Shown here piece after piece: positions 7,561 to 13,511 of a stretch of 47,280 nucleotides of DNA. Each line of letters begins with the position of its first letter. Positions within the stretch are counted from its first letter, which is position 1. Under the pieces are notes generated by a model. That model saw nothing but the letters and a program-made list of their open reading frames with translations. It searched no databases and had not been told where the DNA came from. The position numbers and the translations under genes were made by a program. Source of the stretch: a virus; the IMG/VR virus record IMGVR_UViG_3300043654_000013, positions 1 to 47,280 of that record. One strand, given 5' to 3'.

Positions 7561-7775
7561 TTTTGGACAGGGGCGAAATTTTGGTGCGCGGGCCGCCCCC
7601 GGTCAGGATTGAGGTTTTGGGGTGGTCCCCAGGGGCGAATTAGGCGATTTTTTGCGGATCGCGCCTCGCAGGTGGAGGAGCTGGGTGGGTAAACTCTCGC
7701 CTCTCGTGCGTTAGGGCATGAAACATCAATCATTTCAACACATTGGTTGTGATGTTGACGCCATAGCCACTGGCG
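7561..7775. other. Unexplained leader segment
   Basis: No gene could be assigned with confidence. An open minus-strand frame (7389-7733) covers it but has poor codon bias over the part shared with the zinc-ribbon gene. The sequence CAGGGGCGAA recurs at about 7568 and 7630, and the region ends in a 22-bp imperfect palindrome (7756-7777). It may be a regulated leader for the downstream minus-strand genes. Confidence 0.35.
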
Positions 7776-7777
7776 TT
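7756..7777. promoter_or_regulatory. 22-bp imperfect palindrome, copy B
   Basis: Arms TGACGCCA and TGGCGTT around AGCC-type centre bases. It equals the element at 25003-25024 at 19 of 22 positions. It overlaps the stop codon of the gene at 7776-8000 and precedes the leader of the 7099-7560 gene. A protein-binding operator is the simplest reading; the regulator is unknown. Confidence 0.5.
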
Positions 7778-8000
7778 AAACCCTGCCGAGCTTGTTGATC
7801 TCCCTGTCGATGTCCTCGACCGTGAGCCGCTCGGGGTCGAAAATTCCATCTGCGTCCTCTTGCTCCCGTTGCTCTTTCGATCGACCGCCGATCGCGCCAA
7901 CTAGTTCTAATGCTGTACGAATCGCCGCTGAGCGAACGTTGGCGGGGACACCTGGAGCGTCGATTAGTACAGACAGCGCGTGTTCTGCCTTCAGCCTCAA
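7776..8000 (-). CDS. Small helical protein, possible terminase small-subunit fragment
   Basis: 74 aa from a TTG at 8000 that overlaps the upstream stop as TTGA. The sequence (HALSVLIDAPGVPANVRSAAIRTALELVGAIGG, end DREINKLGRV) is helical, like the C-terminal oligomerisation region of some small terminases, but this is weak. The same frame stays open to ATG 8210; that extension would overlap the HGG protein by over 200 bp and has lower third-position GC, so the short form is preferred. Confidence 0.5.
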   Translation of the reverse strand: MRLKAEHALSVLIDAPGVPANVRSAAIRTALELVGAIGGRSKEQREQEDADGIFDPERLTVEDIDREINKLGRV

Positions 8001-8461
8001 GCGTCGATAACGCTTATTTGTCTCATCAGCGGAGCCCAGGATTGCGTCTGCCAAGCCCGCGTCATCTTCTTGCGCGTCCAGTCGTTCGCCCGCCGATAGA
8101 CCAGCATCTGCATCAACTCGTGCGTCGGCATTGGCGATCGCCCTTCGGCCATCGCCACCCGCGCCGCCGCGCTTCGCCCGCTTGGCTGGAGCTTTCCTTG
8201 TCTGCCCCATATCCAAAAACCTCCATGCGCTCCGCAAACCTTCATGCCCTTAAACGCCAGCATGCCGCATGCCGTCCCGTCGCGCTTCGTCGCCTCGCAC
8301 TTCCGATGATTAGCTCGACCTGGCTGAAACTGCGTCCGCTTTCCCGCCTCAAGAAACGCCGCCGGAGCCGTCTTGCGCCCGCCCCACGGTTTTGTTCTTT
8401 TCCGCATGCGGCCCCTTTTCGATGCTCTCCAAGTCTCTCGTGTGAAAAACTCATCAGACAT
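7997..8461 (-). CDS. HGG-motif zinc-binding phage protein
   Basis: 154 aa from ATG 8461, which has a GGAAGGGAG sequence at suitable spacing. The core reads KCEATKRDGTACGMLAFKGM, then VCGAHGG, a Cys/His/HGG pattern widespread in phage and prophage proteins close to packaging genes, where it probably binds one zinc. The N-terminus is very basic. It is the first gene of the second minus-strand block, directly below the AT-rich control region. Function is unknown; DNA binding or a packaging-related role is possible. Confidence 0.7.
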   Translation of the reverse strand: MSDEFFTRETWRASKRGRMRKRTKPWGGRKTAPAAFLEAGKRTQFQPGRANHRKCEATKRDGTACGMLAFKGMKVCGAHGGFWIWGRQGKLQPSGRSAAARVAMAEGRSPMPTHELMQMLVYRRANDWTRKKMTRAWQTQSWAPLMRQISVIDA

Positions 8462-8709
8462 TAAAGTCTCACTCCCTTCCACGACACAACTACAAAAATA
8501 CACACTTTTCTCTACCTACCCCGTATTACCCCCCTATTATTCTCTCCCTCTATGTACATCCCTCTCTCTACTATAATACCACACAACACACATAGTTGTG
8601 TATATTGTGTATATTTCTCTAGTAACTCATTGATCCTAAAGTGAGACTTAAATTACACAAGTCAGCACACAACTCGTTTTTGCTACAGATCCTTTGTATA
8701 TTTAACAGC
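8462..8709. promoter_or_regulatory. AT-rich control region with repeated half-sites
   Basis: About 250 bp, far richer in A/T and pyrimidine tracts than the rest of the genome, lying between the PEP-CTERM gene and the HGG gene. ACACAAC occurs at 8484-8490, 8581-8587 and 8667-8673, and its complement GTTGTGT at 8595-8601 makes a 21-bp palindrome with the second copy. AAGTCTCACT (8464-8473) and AGTGAGACTT (8640-8649) form a 10-bp inverted repeat. It likely holds the promoter and operators of the downstream minus-strand block. No open frame is convincing here; an origin function cannot be excluded. Confidence 0.55.
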
Positions 8710-8746
8710 GGGAGGATGGCATTCGGGGGTTGAACGCCATCCTCCC
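8710..8746 (-). terminator. Hairpin downstream of the PEP-CTERM gene
   Basis: Perfect 11-bp arms GGGAGGATGGC (8710-8720) and GCCATCCTCCC (8736-8746) with a 15-nt loop, 46 nt after the stop of the PEP-CTERM gene. On the minus strand it is followed by an AT-rich run but not a clean T-tract. A second bulged hairpin lies at about 8749-8782. Terminator function is inferred from position. Confidence 0.6.
8722..8738. repeat. Imperfect direct repeat flanking the PEP-CTERM gene, left copy
   Basis: TTCGGGGGTTGAACGCC here matches TTCGGGGGGTTCGAACGCC at 9634-9652, differing only by two single-base gaps. The two lie on either side of the PEP-CTERM gene in the same orientation. They may be traces of how the gene was acquired, or just related hairpin loops. 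Confidence 0.4.
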
Positions 8747-8792
8747 TAAGCGATCGGCGGAAGGCTGAGCCGACCGGTCGCTGTTCACAACT

Positions 8793-9515
8793 TCAAGCGG
8801 CGAACCGCGGCGACCTCGTCTTGCGCATGCCGGCGAATGCCAAAAACCCGAAACCAAGCGCCATCATCGCCCACGTCGACGGTTCTGGCACCGCGCTCGA
8901 CGTCATCGCCTGGTTAAAGCCGGTGACTGAGCCGCCAGCCAGCAAAGTGAGCGATGCGTCTTCGGTCATCGAGAACGGCAGGCCCGACACAAAACCCGTC
9001 GTTCTCGACCCCGAGAAGCTGTCAGGGTCGGTGAGCGGCGCTCCGCTGACCGTCTCCAACAGCGTGCCGGGCGTGTTGAGCGGATTAGCCCCTTGCGCGT
9101 CGGCGGGATCGGCGAAAAACTCCAAAGTCGACAGGCCAGCGCCGACATTGGAGTTAAAAGTGAGCGAGGCGCTCGACTCGATGCTCGCGACCGGGGGCGC
9201 GAAGCCAGTGTCGCTGGCGATGAAGGTCAGCGTGCCTTCAGCCGACCCCAGGTTCTCGATGTTCGACGTCGAGAGCTGCAGCACGTTATGCGAGCCGAAC
9301 GTCGATTGTGTCAGCGTCGTCTGGACGAAAAAGCCGCCGACATTGGTGTCGACCGTGAGCAGGTTCTTGGCTCCGCCGCTCAAGTCGCAGCTCAACTCGC
9401 CATCGGCGCAAGTGAACGTCGACGCGCCATTGGTGATGGTGAGCTGCAGATTGGCGTGCGCCGCGCCCGCCGTCAGCGCCAGCGCCCCCGCCGAGGCCAG
9501 AAATCGCTTAAGCAT
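8793..9515 (-). CDS. PEP-CTERM sorting-domain surface protein (moron)
   Basis: 240 aa. Residues 1-22 form a signal peptide (MLKRFLASAGALALTAGAAHA). The middle is a Ser/Thr/Gly-rich beta domain with two cysteines near residue 40. The C-terminus is a textbook PEP-CTERM signal: VPEP at about 209-212, a hydrophobic helix (WAMMALGFGFLAFAG) and a basic tail (MRKTRSPRFAA). In bacteria such proteins are cut by exosortase (EpsH/XrtA) and sent to the envelope, often with exopolysaccharide. ATG 9515 has AAGGA upstream and gives the signal peptide; the frame continues to 9566 without support. The gene stands alone between hairpins at 8710-8746 and 9585-9613, so it should have its own promoter. It is most likely a lysogenic-conversion gene; its effect is unknown. 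Confidence 0.85.
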   Translation of the reverse strand: MLKRFLASAGALALTAGAAHANLQLTITNGASTFTCADGELSCDLSGGAKNLLTVDTNVGGFFVQTTLTQSTFGSHNVLQLSTSNIENLGSAEGTLTFIASDTGFAPPVASIESSASLTFNSNVGAGLSTLEFFADPADAQGANPLNTPGTLLETVSGAPLTDPDSFSGSRTTGFVSGLPFSMTEDASLTLLAGGSVTGFNQAMTSSAVPEPSTWAMMALGFGFLAFAGMRKTRSPRFAA

Positions 9516-9584
9516 GATGTGTGATCCTTCCGTTGAAAGTGTCGGGTGTCGCTCGACCCCGCCCAACTCTCATCTTGCACAAAA
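9516..9584 (-). promoter_or_regulatory. Probable promoter segment of the PEP-CTERM gene
   Basis: An upstream terminator on the same strand at 9585-9613 implies that transcription of the PEP-CTERM gene starts in these 69 bp. They contain AAGGATC as ribosome-binding site. No convincing -35/-10 pair is visible by eye, so the exact promoter is open. Confidence 0.35.
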
Positions 9585-9613
9585 CCGGAGCGGCGGTAAT
9601 GCCACCGCTCCGG
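9585..9613 (-). terminator. Rho-independent terminator of the repressor-side operon
   Basis: Arms CCGGAGCGG (9585-9593) and CCGCTCCGG (9605-9613), 9 bp perfect, with GG/CC pairing continued inside the loop. On the minus strand the stem is followed directly by TTTT. It ends the run of small genes that begins with the repressor at 14004 and separates it from the PEP-CTERM gene. Confidence 0.75.
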
Positions 9614-9631
9614 CCTCTCAGCCGGACCTTT

Positions 9632-9652
9632 CGTTCGGGGGGTTCGAACGCC
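9632..9652. repeat. Small hairpin and right copy of flanking repeat
   Basis: CGTTCG (9632-9637) pairs with CGAACG (9645-9650). The segment 9634-9652 is the right partner of the repeat at 8722-8738. The intergenic stretch 9653-9692 holds nothing else recognisable. Confidence 0.4.
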
Positions 9653-9692
9653 GGGAGGGATTGTGCTGCGGCCCCCGGGATGGCCGGCAAGC

Positions 9693-9803
9693 TTAATGCT
9701 TTTCAAGCCACTCTTTGAGGCGAATCGCCGGGTCGTAGCGACACGGCAGGCAGACACAGATCAGCGCCGCGATCCCGAGCACAACGCCAAACCAGTCAGT
9801 CAT
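9693..9803 (-). CDS. 36-aa single-span membrane protein
   Basis: Sequence starts MTDWFGVVLGIAALICVCL, one hydrophobic span at about 4-20, then PCRYDPAIRLKEWLEKH. The ATG overlaps the upstream stop by 8 nt (ATGACTGA). It is the last gene before the terminator at 9585-9613. Such tiny membrane proteins are common in phage early regions; function unknown. Confidence 0.65.
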   Translation of the reverse strand: MTDWFGVVLGIAALICVCLPCRYDPAIRLKEWLEKH

Positions 9804-10038
9804 CGGGTTGCAACCACGCTTTGAAATCGGTCATCGCCGTTGTCACCGTGTCCGCCTCGATCTGGTCGGCGATCGTGCGCAGCGTCGCCGGCAAGTCCAG
9901 GACGACTTCCGGCGTCGCCTGAACAGCAAAGCCCGCGCCCTTGTCGCCGCCGAGCACGATCAAGATGACGCCGGCGGCGTGCGTGCGTTCCCGCACCCAA
10001 GTAACCTCGTCGTCATATTTGCCGGGGCCGACGCTCAT
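9796..10038 (-). CDS. Hypothetical small protein
   Basis: 80 aa, start MSVGPGKYDDEVTWVRERTH, then a hydrophobic strand (AAGVILIVLGG) and a helical C-terminus (LRTIADQIEADTVTT). ATG 10038 overlaps the upstream stop (ATGA) and is preferred to an upstream start at 10074. A compact alpha/beta fold is suggested. The same pattern is frequent in small genes of alphaproteobacterial phages; no function known. Confidence 0.7.
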   Translation of the reverse strand: MSVGPGKYDDEVTWVRERTHAAGVILIVLGGDKGAGFAVQATPEVVLDLPATLRTIADQIEADTVTTAMTDFKAWLQPDD

Positions 10039-10325
10039 TGCGGCGTCTTTCGCATGAGCTGCCGCTGAGCCCACAGAACCGGACCGCGCGAGGCGCAGAT
10101 CGCCGCGAGGGCGGCCTGCTGCAGTTGGTCTGGACCTATGCGCAGCATAGCGTCAGAAACGCGCTCCAGCTCAAACCTGAGTCCCGCTGGATCGATCCGC
10201 GCCTCTGTGACGACCTCGTTGCAAGCGTCACAGCAGCGACCGCTCTGGGCAAGCGGCGCTGGATTGTTGCCCAAGCGATCGTAAGGTAAGCCGCACAGGC
10301 AGCAGTCGCGATCTTCTTCAGACAC
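10035..10325 (-). CDS. Zinc-knuckle small protein
   Basis: 96 aa from GTG 10325, overlapping the upstream stop by 8 nt. The N-terminus carries CCLCGLPYDRLGNNPAPL and CCDACNEVV, two CxxC sets about 20 residues apart around a GNNPxPL motif, a known arrangement of small phage zinc proteins. The rest is helical with a basic end. Function unknown. Confidence 0.72.
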   Translation of the reverse strand: MSEEDRDCCLCGLPYDRLGNNPAPLAQSGRCCDACNEVVTEARIDPAGLRFELERVSDAMLRIGPDQLQQAALAAICASRGPVLWAQRQLMRKTPQ

Positions 10326-10542
10326 CGGCCAACTCCATCAGTTTGGCGACGAAGATGTTCGTGGCCTCGCGCGCGATTTGATCCAGCTCCTTCAAGCGCT
10401 TGTTGGAAATGTTCTCGTTGGCGTCGTTTCGCCAATACTCGATCGTCGCCTTGTCGTAGGCGCGGTAGAGCTTGCCCAGCTCGGTTTGGCTAAAGCGCTC
10501 GTAGCGCTCACGCATGGCGCGCCAGTCGTCAGCGGCGGTCAT
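10318..10542 (-). CDS. Hypothetical helical protein
   Basis: 74 aa, start MTAADDWRAMRERYERFSQ, almost entirely amphipathic helix, charged. ATG 10542 makes an ATGA overlap with the upstream stop. Not recognised. Confidence 0.65.
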   Translation of the reverse strand: MTAADDWRAMRERYERFSQTELGKLYRAYDKATIEYWRNDANENISNKRLKELDQIAREATNIFVAKLMELAGV

Positions 10543-10784
10543 GACTTCAGCTTCGGGTCGATATGGACTTTGGTGTCTGGCCCGATGGTGTGAGCCATCA
10601 TCGCCTGCATGTCGGCTTCGGTCTTGCCCGAAAAGATCAGCACGTCGATCGGCATGCCCATCTCCTTGCCGTCGATGCGAATGAACGTATCGCCCGGTTC
10701 GGCGCGAAACTTGTCGAGATTGCCAAAGCTCAATCCGATCATGAGGAGGGTGCGGTCGCCTAACATTGCGGTGGCTTTAATCAT
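10539..10784 (-). CDS. Hypothetical small protein
   Basis: 81 aa, start MIKATAMLGDRTLLMIGLSF, mixed alpha/beta, with a GDTFIRIDGKEMGMPIDVLIFSG core. A strong GGAGGGG precedes the ATG, which overlaps the tiny upstream gene (ATGA). The pattern recurs in other small-gene clusters of Proteobacterial phages. Function unknown. Confidence 0.7.
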   Translation of the reverse strand: MIKATAMLGDRTLLMIGLSFGNLDKFRAEPGDTFIRIDGKEMGMPIDVLIFSGKTEADMQAMMAHTIGPDTKVHIDPKLKS

Positions 10785-10837
10785 GCATGCCCCTCCATCT
10801 CTGGCTGGCCTTCGAAGCGCTGGATCATCTCTTTCAT
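10781..10837 (-). CDS. 18-aa coupled reading frame
   Basis: Codes MKEMIQRFEGQPEMEGHA. The ATG shares its A with the stop of the 38-aa gene (TGATG) and the stop overlaps the next ATG (ATGA), so it fills the gap exactly. It may be a separate micropeptide or the C-terminal part of the 38-aa protein after a frameshift. Expression is unproven. Confidence 0.35.
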   Translation of the reverse strand: MKEMIQRFEGQPEMEGHA

Positions 10838-10953
10838 CAAGGTGACGACGTCAACAGCTCGTTGAGTACGTCCGCGATCGCGACCATCTTCTCGTGGTAT
10901 TCCGCCTCGATCGGCGCGTCGCCGAGCCGGTGCCGACGTTTGCTCTCACCCAT
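10837..10953 (-). CDS. 38-aa basic/helical protein
   Basis: Codes MGESKRRHRLGDAPIEAEYH followed by EKMVAIADVLNELLTSSP. The ATG overlaps the upstream stop by 8 nt (ATGGGTGA). The helix ends abruptly and the following 18-aa frame looks like its natural continuation, so a frameshifted single gene is possible. Confidence 0.55.
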   Translation of the reverse strand: MGESKRRHRLGDAPIEAEYHEKMVAIADVLNELLTSSP

Positions 10954-11257
10954 TGGATTGCTCGCGTTTGTTGTACGCTGCGATCATGTTCACCGCTCGC
11001 ACCATGTCGGGGTCGCCAGCGACCTCGACCGCTTCGGCGTCGGTCAGCGCCCGCACCGTGAGATCATCGGCGTAAGCCATCACATGCGCACAATGCAGGC
11101 AGATGGCGAGATCGCCAGGTCGAGGCGGTCGAGGATTGTCATTCTCGGTCACGTCAGAGCCGGCGGTGATCAGCATCTGGCAATCGAGACAATAACTCAG
11201 CGGCGTGCGCATGCGCTTCGCGCGCTCTTTGGCGAGCCCATGTCGCAGTTTAGCCAT
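10946..11257 (-). CDS. Small CxxC protein
   Basis: 103 aa from ATG 11257, overlapping the upstream stop by 8 nt (ATGGCTAA). CLDC (about 23-26) and CLHC (about 54-57) form a likely zinc site, followed by a helical tail (LTDAEAVEVAGDPDMVRAVN). This tail pattern is seen in phage proteins of unknown role. Confidence 0.68.
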   Translation of the reverse strand: MAKLRHGLAKERAKRMRTPLSYCLDCQMLITAGSDVTENDNPRPPRPGDLAICLHCAHVMAYADDLTVRALTDAEAVEVAGDPDMVRAVNMIAAYNKREQSNG

Positions 11258-11462
11258 GCCGCTCAAGTTCCTTCACGCGCTCATCGAGCTTGTGCAGCTC
11301 GTCGGTCACCCCTTCGAAACCCAACATATACTGGGCGTTGATCCCCTTCAGGTTGGCGATCACTGCGACATGGTGACCCCGAATAGAGTTGAGCAGGTAA
11401 GTCGAGCACCCCAAGAAGAAAGCGACGAAGCACATCGCGACAATAGCGACTACATCCAACAT
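11250..11462 (-). CDS. Membrane-anchored coiled-coil protein
   Basis: 70 aa. One membrane span at about 3-24 (VVAIVAMCFVAFFLGCSTYLL), then a charged helix ending DELHKLDERVKELERHG. ATG 11462 shares its A with the upstream stop (TGATG); the longer open frame upstream is shadow of the neighbouring gene. Resembles small anchored phage proteins; an Rz-like role is not supported by its early position. Confidence 0.65.
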   Translation of the reverse strand: MLDVVAIVAMCFVAFFLGCSTYLLNSIRGHHVAVIANLKGINAQYMLGFEGVTDELHKLDERVKELERHG

Positions 11463-11800
11463 CAGGCTTTCTCCGACAGCGGCAATTTGAGAATCGGCGT
11501 CGCCTTGAACACTTTCGCCACCCAGCGCGCATGGCCGGCTTCGGCCTCGTCCCAGGTACAGTAGCGCTCCTGGTCGTCGCCATGTCCGCCTTGGAACACC
11601 ATGGTTTCGAACACCACCGGCAGTCGATCGTCGCCGCCGAGATAGCCATGGTCGAGCCCCAGGAACACCGTCGACACCATCACGTCGCCCTGCTCGGTCA
11701 GCTTGACGTGCCGGTCGGCGGTTTCGAACCAATGCGCCCACGTCAGCAAGTCAGAGCAACTGACCACCTGATGTCCAACGAGGATGTACTGGCGGCTCAT
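11462..11800 (-). CDS. Conserved phage protein of unknown function
   Basis: 112 aa. Contains LLTWAHWFETADRHVKLTEQ, STVFLGLDHGY, FETMVFQGG and YCTWDEAEAGHARWV, a highly recognisable pattern shared by hypothetical proteins of many phages of Gram-negative bacteria. No enzyme activity has been assigned to it that I know of. It follows the winged-helix gene by a few bases and couples by TGATG to the membrane-anchored protein. Confidence 0.78.
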   Translation of the reverse strand: MSRQYILVGHQVVSCSDLLTWAHWFETADRHVKLTEQGDVMVSTVFLGLDHGYLGGDDRLPVVFETMVFQGGHGDDQERYCTWDEAEAGHARWVAKVFKATPILKLPLSEKA

Positions 11801-11803
11801 CGT

Positions 11804-12178
11804 TCACTTAATTCCCCATAAGCCCACCGCAGGGTGGTGGATGACGCCACGTCGCCTAAGCTTCTCCAGCGCCGACCCAACGCCGTTCTCCGACAAGCCT
11901 CGCGCCTTGAACATCGGCTTAAGCTCATTGGCAGCGTGCCCTGCGCCGTCCGCGAGCAGCTCCATGATGATGGAGTTTGCGCCTGTCTTCAGGTTAGGGC
12001 CGCCCCGGTTCGATTTCTTGCGTGGCGGCTTTTCTAGCCGACGCTGGGCCACAAGCTTCGGCCTCGCCGGCGTCGGCGCGATTTCCTCGACGCTGAGATC
12101 CTCGATCGGCAACACCTTGGCCATGAGCGCGAACAGGGTTTCAGCCGGCATCGTAAAAGCCAGACGATATTTGATCAT
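11804..12178 (-). CDS. Winged-helix-like phage protein
   Basis: 124 aa from ATG 12178. The C-terminal half (about 65-124) looks like a winged helix: IIMELLADG, ANELKPMFKARGLSENGVGS, LEKLRRRGVIHHPAVGLWGI. The middle is a basic linker. It may bind DNA as an early regulator. ATG 12178 forms an ATGA overlap with the 25-aa membrane peptide. Confidence 0.65.
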   Translation of the reverse strand: MIKYRLAFTMPAETLFALMAKVLPIEDLSVEEIAPTPARPKLVAQRRLEKPPRKKSNRGGPNLKTGANSIIMELLADGAGHAANELKPMFKARGLSENGVGSALEKLRRRGVIHHPAVGLWGIK

Positions 12179-12252
12179 TGCAACCCCCACAAAACCATCA
12201 CCACGTAAGCGACGACCGCCAGCACGAACGCCATATGGAGCAGCGCCGTCAC
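12175..12252 (-). CDS. 25-aa membrane peptide
   Basis: Codes a single hydrophobic helix (GTG start, then TALLHMAFVLAVVAYVVMVL, end WGLQ). The GTG overlaps the upstream stop as GTGA and the stop overlaps the next ATG as ATGA, so it exactly bridges two genes. This double coupling is the evidence for translation. Confidence 0.55.
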   Translation of the reverse strand: MTALLHMAFVLAVVAYVVMVLWGLQ

Positions 12253-12611
12253 CGGCGGCCCCGTTTGTAATTCGCCATCTTCACCACATGCCGCGTCGAC
12301 AACCGCTTGGCGGGCTCCGCTGCAGCCTTTGGTGGGGCTGGCGGTGCTGCCGTAGGCTCGACAAAAGCCTTGGTGCTGATCGGCACCGGCGCGAGCTTCC
12401 AGCCCATCGAGCGCAGCACGGCGTTGATCGTGGCGCTCTGCGGCTTCTTGGTCGGGCCGGTGAACCAGGAGGACAGGGTCGCGGCGGCGACGCCGCTCTG
12501 CTCGTGGATGTCTTTGTAGCTCGCGCCATGCTGCTGAACGATGGTTCGAATTTCGTCGATGATCGGATCTTTGTCGACGAACGAATAGGATTTGTAGGTA
12601 AAGCCCGCCAT
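12249..12611 (-). CDS. HTH (XRE/Cro-like) DNA-binding protein
   Basis: 120 aa. The N-terminal 70 residues hold a helix-turn-helix (DEIRTIVQQHGASYKDIHEQ, SGVAAATLSSWFTGPTKKP, INAVLRSMG), and the C-terminal part is Ala/Pro-rich then basic. The start MAGFTYKSYSFVDKDPIIDE is a pattern I recognise from regulators of other alphaproteobacterial phages. It probably regulates early transcription alongside the repressor at 13504. GGAG precedes the ATG. Confidence 0.78.
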   Translation of the reverse strand: MAGFTYKSYSFVDKDPIIDEIRTIVQQHGASYKDIHEQSGVAAATLSSWFTGPTKKPQSATINAVLRSMGWKLAPVPISTKAFVEPTAAPPAPPKAAAEPAKRLSTRHVVKMANYKRGRR

Positions 12612-12615
12612 TAGC

Positions 12616-12852
12616 TCATTCTCCGTCTTCCTTGGTGTGGTAATCGACGACGATTGCCATCAGCGCGAGTTCCTCCGCGCCATAGACTTGGAATTCACCG
12701 CAGGCTTCGCAGCGGTAGCGGCGGGCGTCAGGCTCACAGCCGCCTTGCTCATGGCCGCAGGCAATGCAGAAGCCGGGGTCGTCGAGCGTCGTCATGCGGC
12801 GTTTGCAGGCTTCGACGATCCGGTCTTCAGTGATCGAGGGATGAGCTTTCAT
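12616..12852 (-). CDS. Zinc-ribbon small protein
   Basis: 78 aa. CIACG and CEACG sit about 20 residues apart with EPDARRYRCEACGEFQVYGAE, a pattern common in phage small proteins. GAGG lies six bases before ATG 12852. The start lies within the end of the upstream membrane-protein gene (26-nt overlap). Function unknown. Confidence 0.75.
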   Translation of the reverse strand: MKAHPSITEDRIVEACKRRMTTLDDPGFCIACGHEQGGCEPDARRYRCEACGEFQVYGAEELALMAIVVDYHTKEDGE

Positions 12853-13291
12853 TTTTGGCCTCTAACTGATCGAGCCGGCGGTGGATCTTATCCAGCATCG
12901 TCCTAAGCTCGACGGTCGGCAGAGCGCGCTGAGCGCCCAGCGCGCCTTTGAGCTTCTCGGCGGCCTGGGTCAGCGCCCGGTCGAGCCGGATCACCACATA
13001 AACCAGCATCGCGGCGATCACGACGATGCCTGCGGTCTGAACAGAGTCGACGAACTGGTCTGGTCTCATTCCCCCGAAAATCATGCTGGCGGCCGGTCCG
13101 ATGGTCGGCGCAGGCGGCGGCGCTGGTGACTGGCGGCCGAGCCAGAAGCCAAGCCCGGCGGCGATCGCCGCCGTGACGCCGACAAGGATGGCGATGTTGC
13201 GTGGCGTCTCCCAAAATTCCTGTTTGCGCCGCAGCCTAAGATCGGCCGCCAGAAGCTCCAGCCTGAGCTTTTTTTCTTCGTCATCCACCAT
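12827..13291 (-). CDS. Two-span membrane protein
   Basis: 154 aa from ATG 13291. Acidic/basic helix (1-30), membrane span about 35-53 (IAILVGVTAAIAAGLGFWLG), Pro-rich loop, second span about 85-102 (AGIVVIAAMLVYVVI), then a coiled-coil C-terminus (RALTQAAEKLKGAL...RRLDQLEAKNE). Placed among repressor-linked genes, so it may be made in lysogens, for example in exclusion of other phages; that is inference. Confidence 0.65.
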   Translation of the reverse strand: MVDDEEKKLRLELLAADLRLRRKQEFWETPRNIAILVGVTAAIAAGLGFWLGRQSPAPPPAPTIGPAASMIFGGMRPDQFVDSVQTAGIVVIAAMLVYVVIRLDRALTQAAEKLKGALGAQRALPTVELRTMLDKIHRRLDQLEAKNESSSLDH

Positions 13292-13292
13292 T

Positions 13293-13511
13293 TCATCGCG
13301 CCAAGCCAAATATCGTCCTGCGCTCAACCCCGTTGATTGCTTGGACTAGGTCAAAAGTCTCGAAACCGCTCGTGAGCCAGACGTCGGCCAGGATCGAGGC
13401 TAGCACCAGCGCCACCGCCGGTCCGGCTTCGTCCCATGCGTCCCCCAAGCCCGGCAGCACATGCGCTTGGATGGCGACGTAGGCCCGATCGATTTCGCTA
13501 TTGTCACCCAT
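13293..13511 (-). CDS. Hypothetical small protein
   Basis: 72 aa from ATG 13511, overlapping the repressor stop by 8 nt (ATGGGTGA). Mostly helical and hydrophobic (AVALVLASILADVWLTSGFE). Coupled directly to the repressor, so probably expressed with it. Not recognised. Confidence 0.6.
   Translation of the reverse strand: MGDNSEIDRAYVAIQAHVLPGLGDAWDEAGPAVALVLASILADVWLTSGFETFDLVQAINGVERRTIFGLAR

Noticed and set aside
7389-7733. 114-aa minus-strand open frame
   Set aside because: Lower third-position GC than the competing zinc-ribbon frame where they overlap, and a Ser/Pro/Arg/Cys-rich end typical of an off-frame reading; kept only as a remark on the leader segment.
8462-8709. tRNA or other structured RNA in the AT-rich region
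   Set aside because: No cloverleaf or CCA-type end can be drawn; no tRNA or rRNA gene was recognised anywhere in the window.
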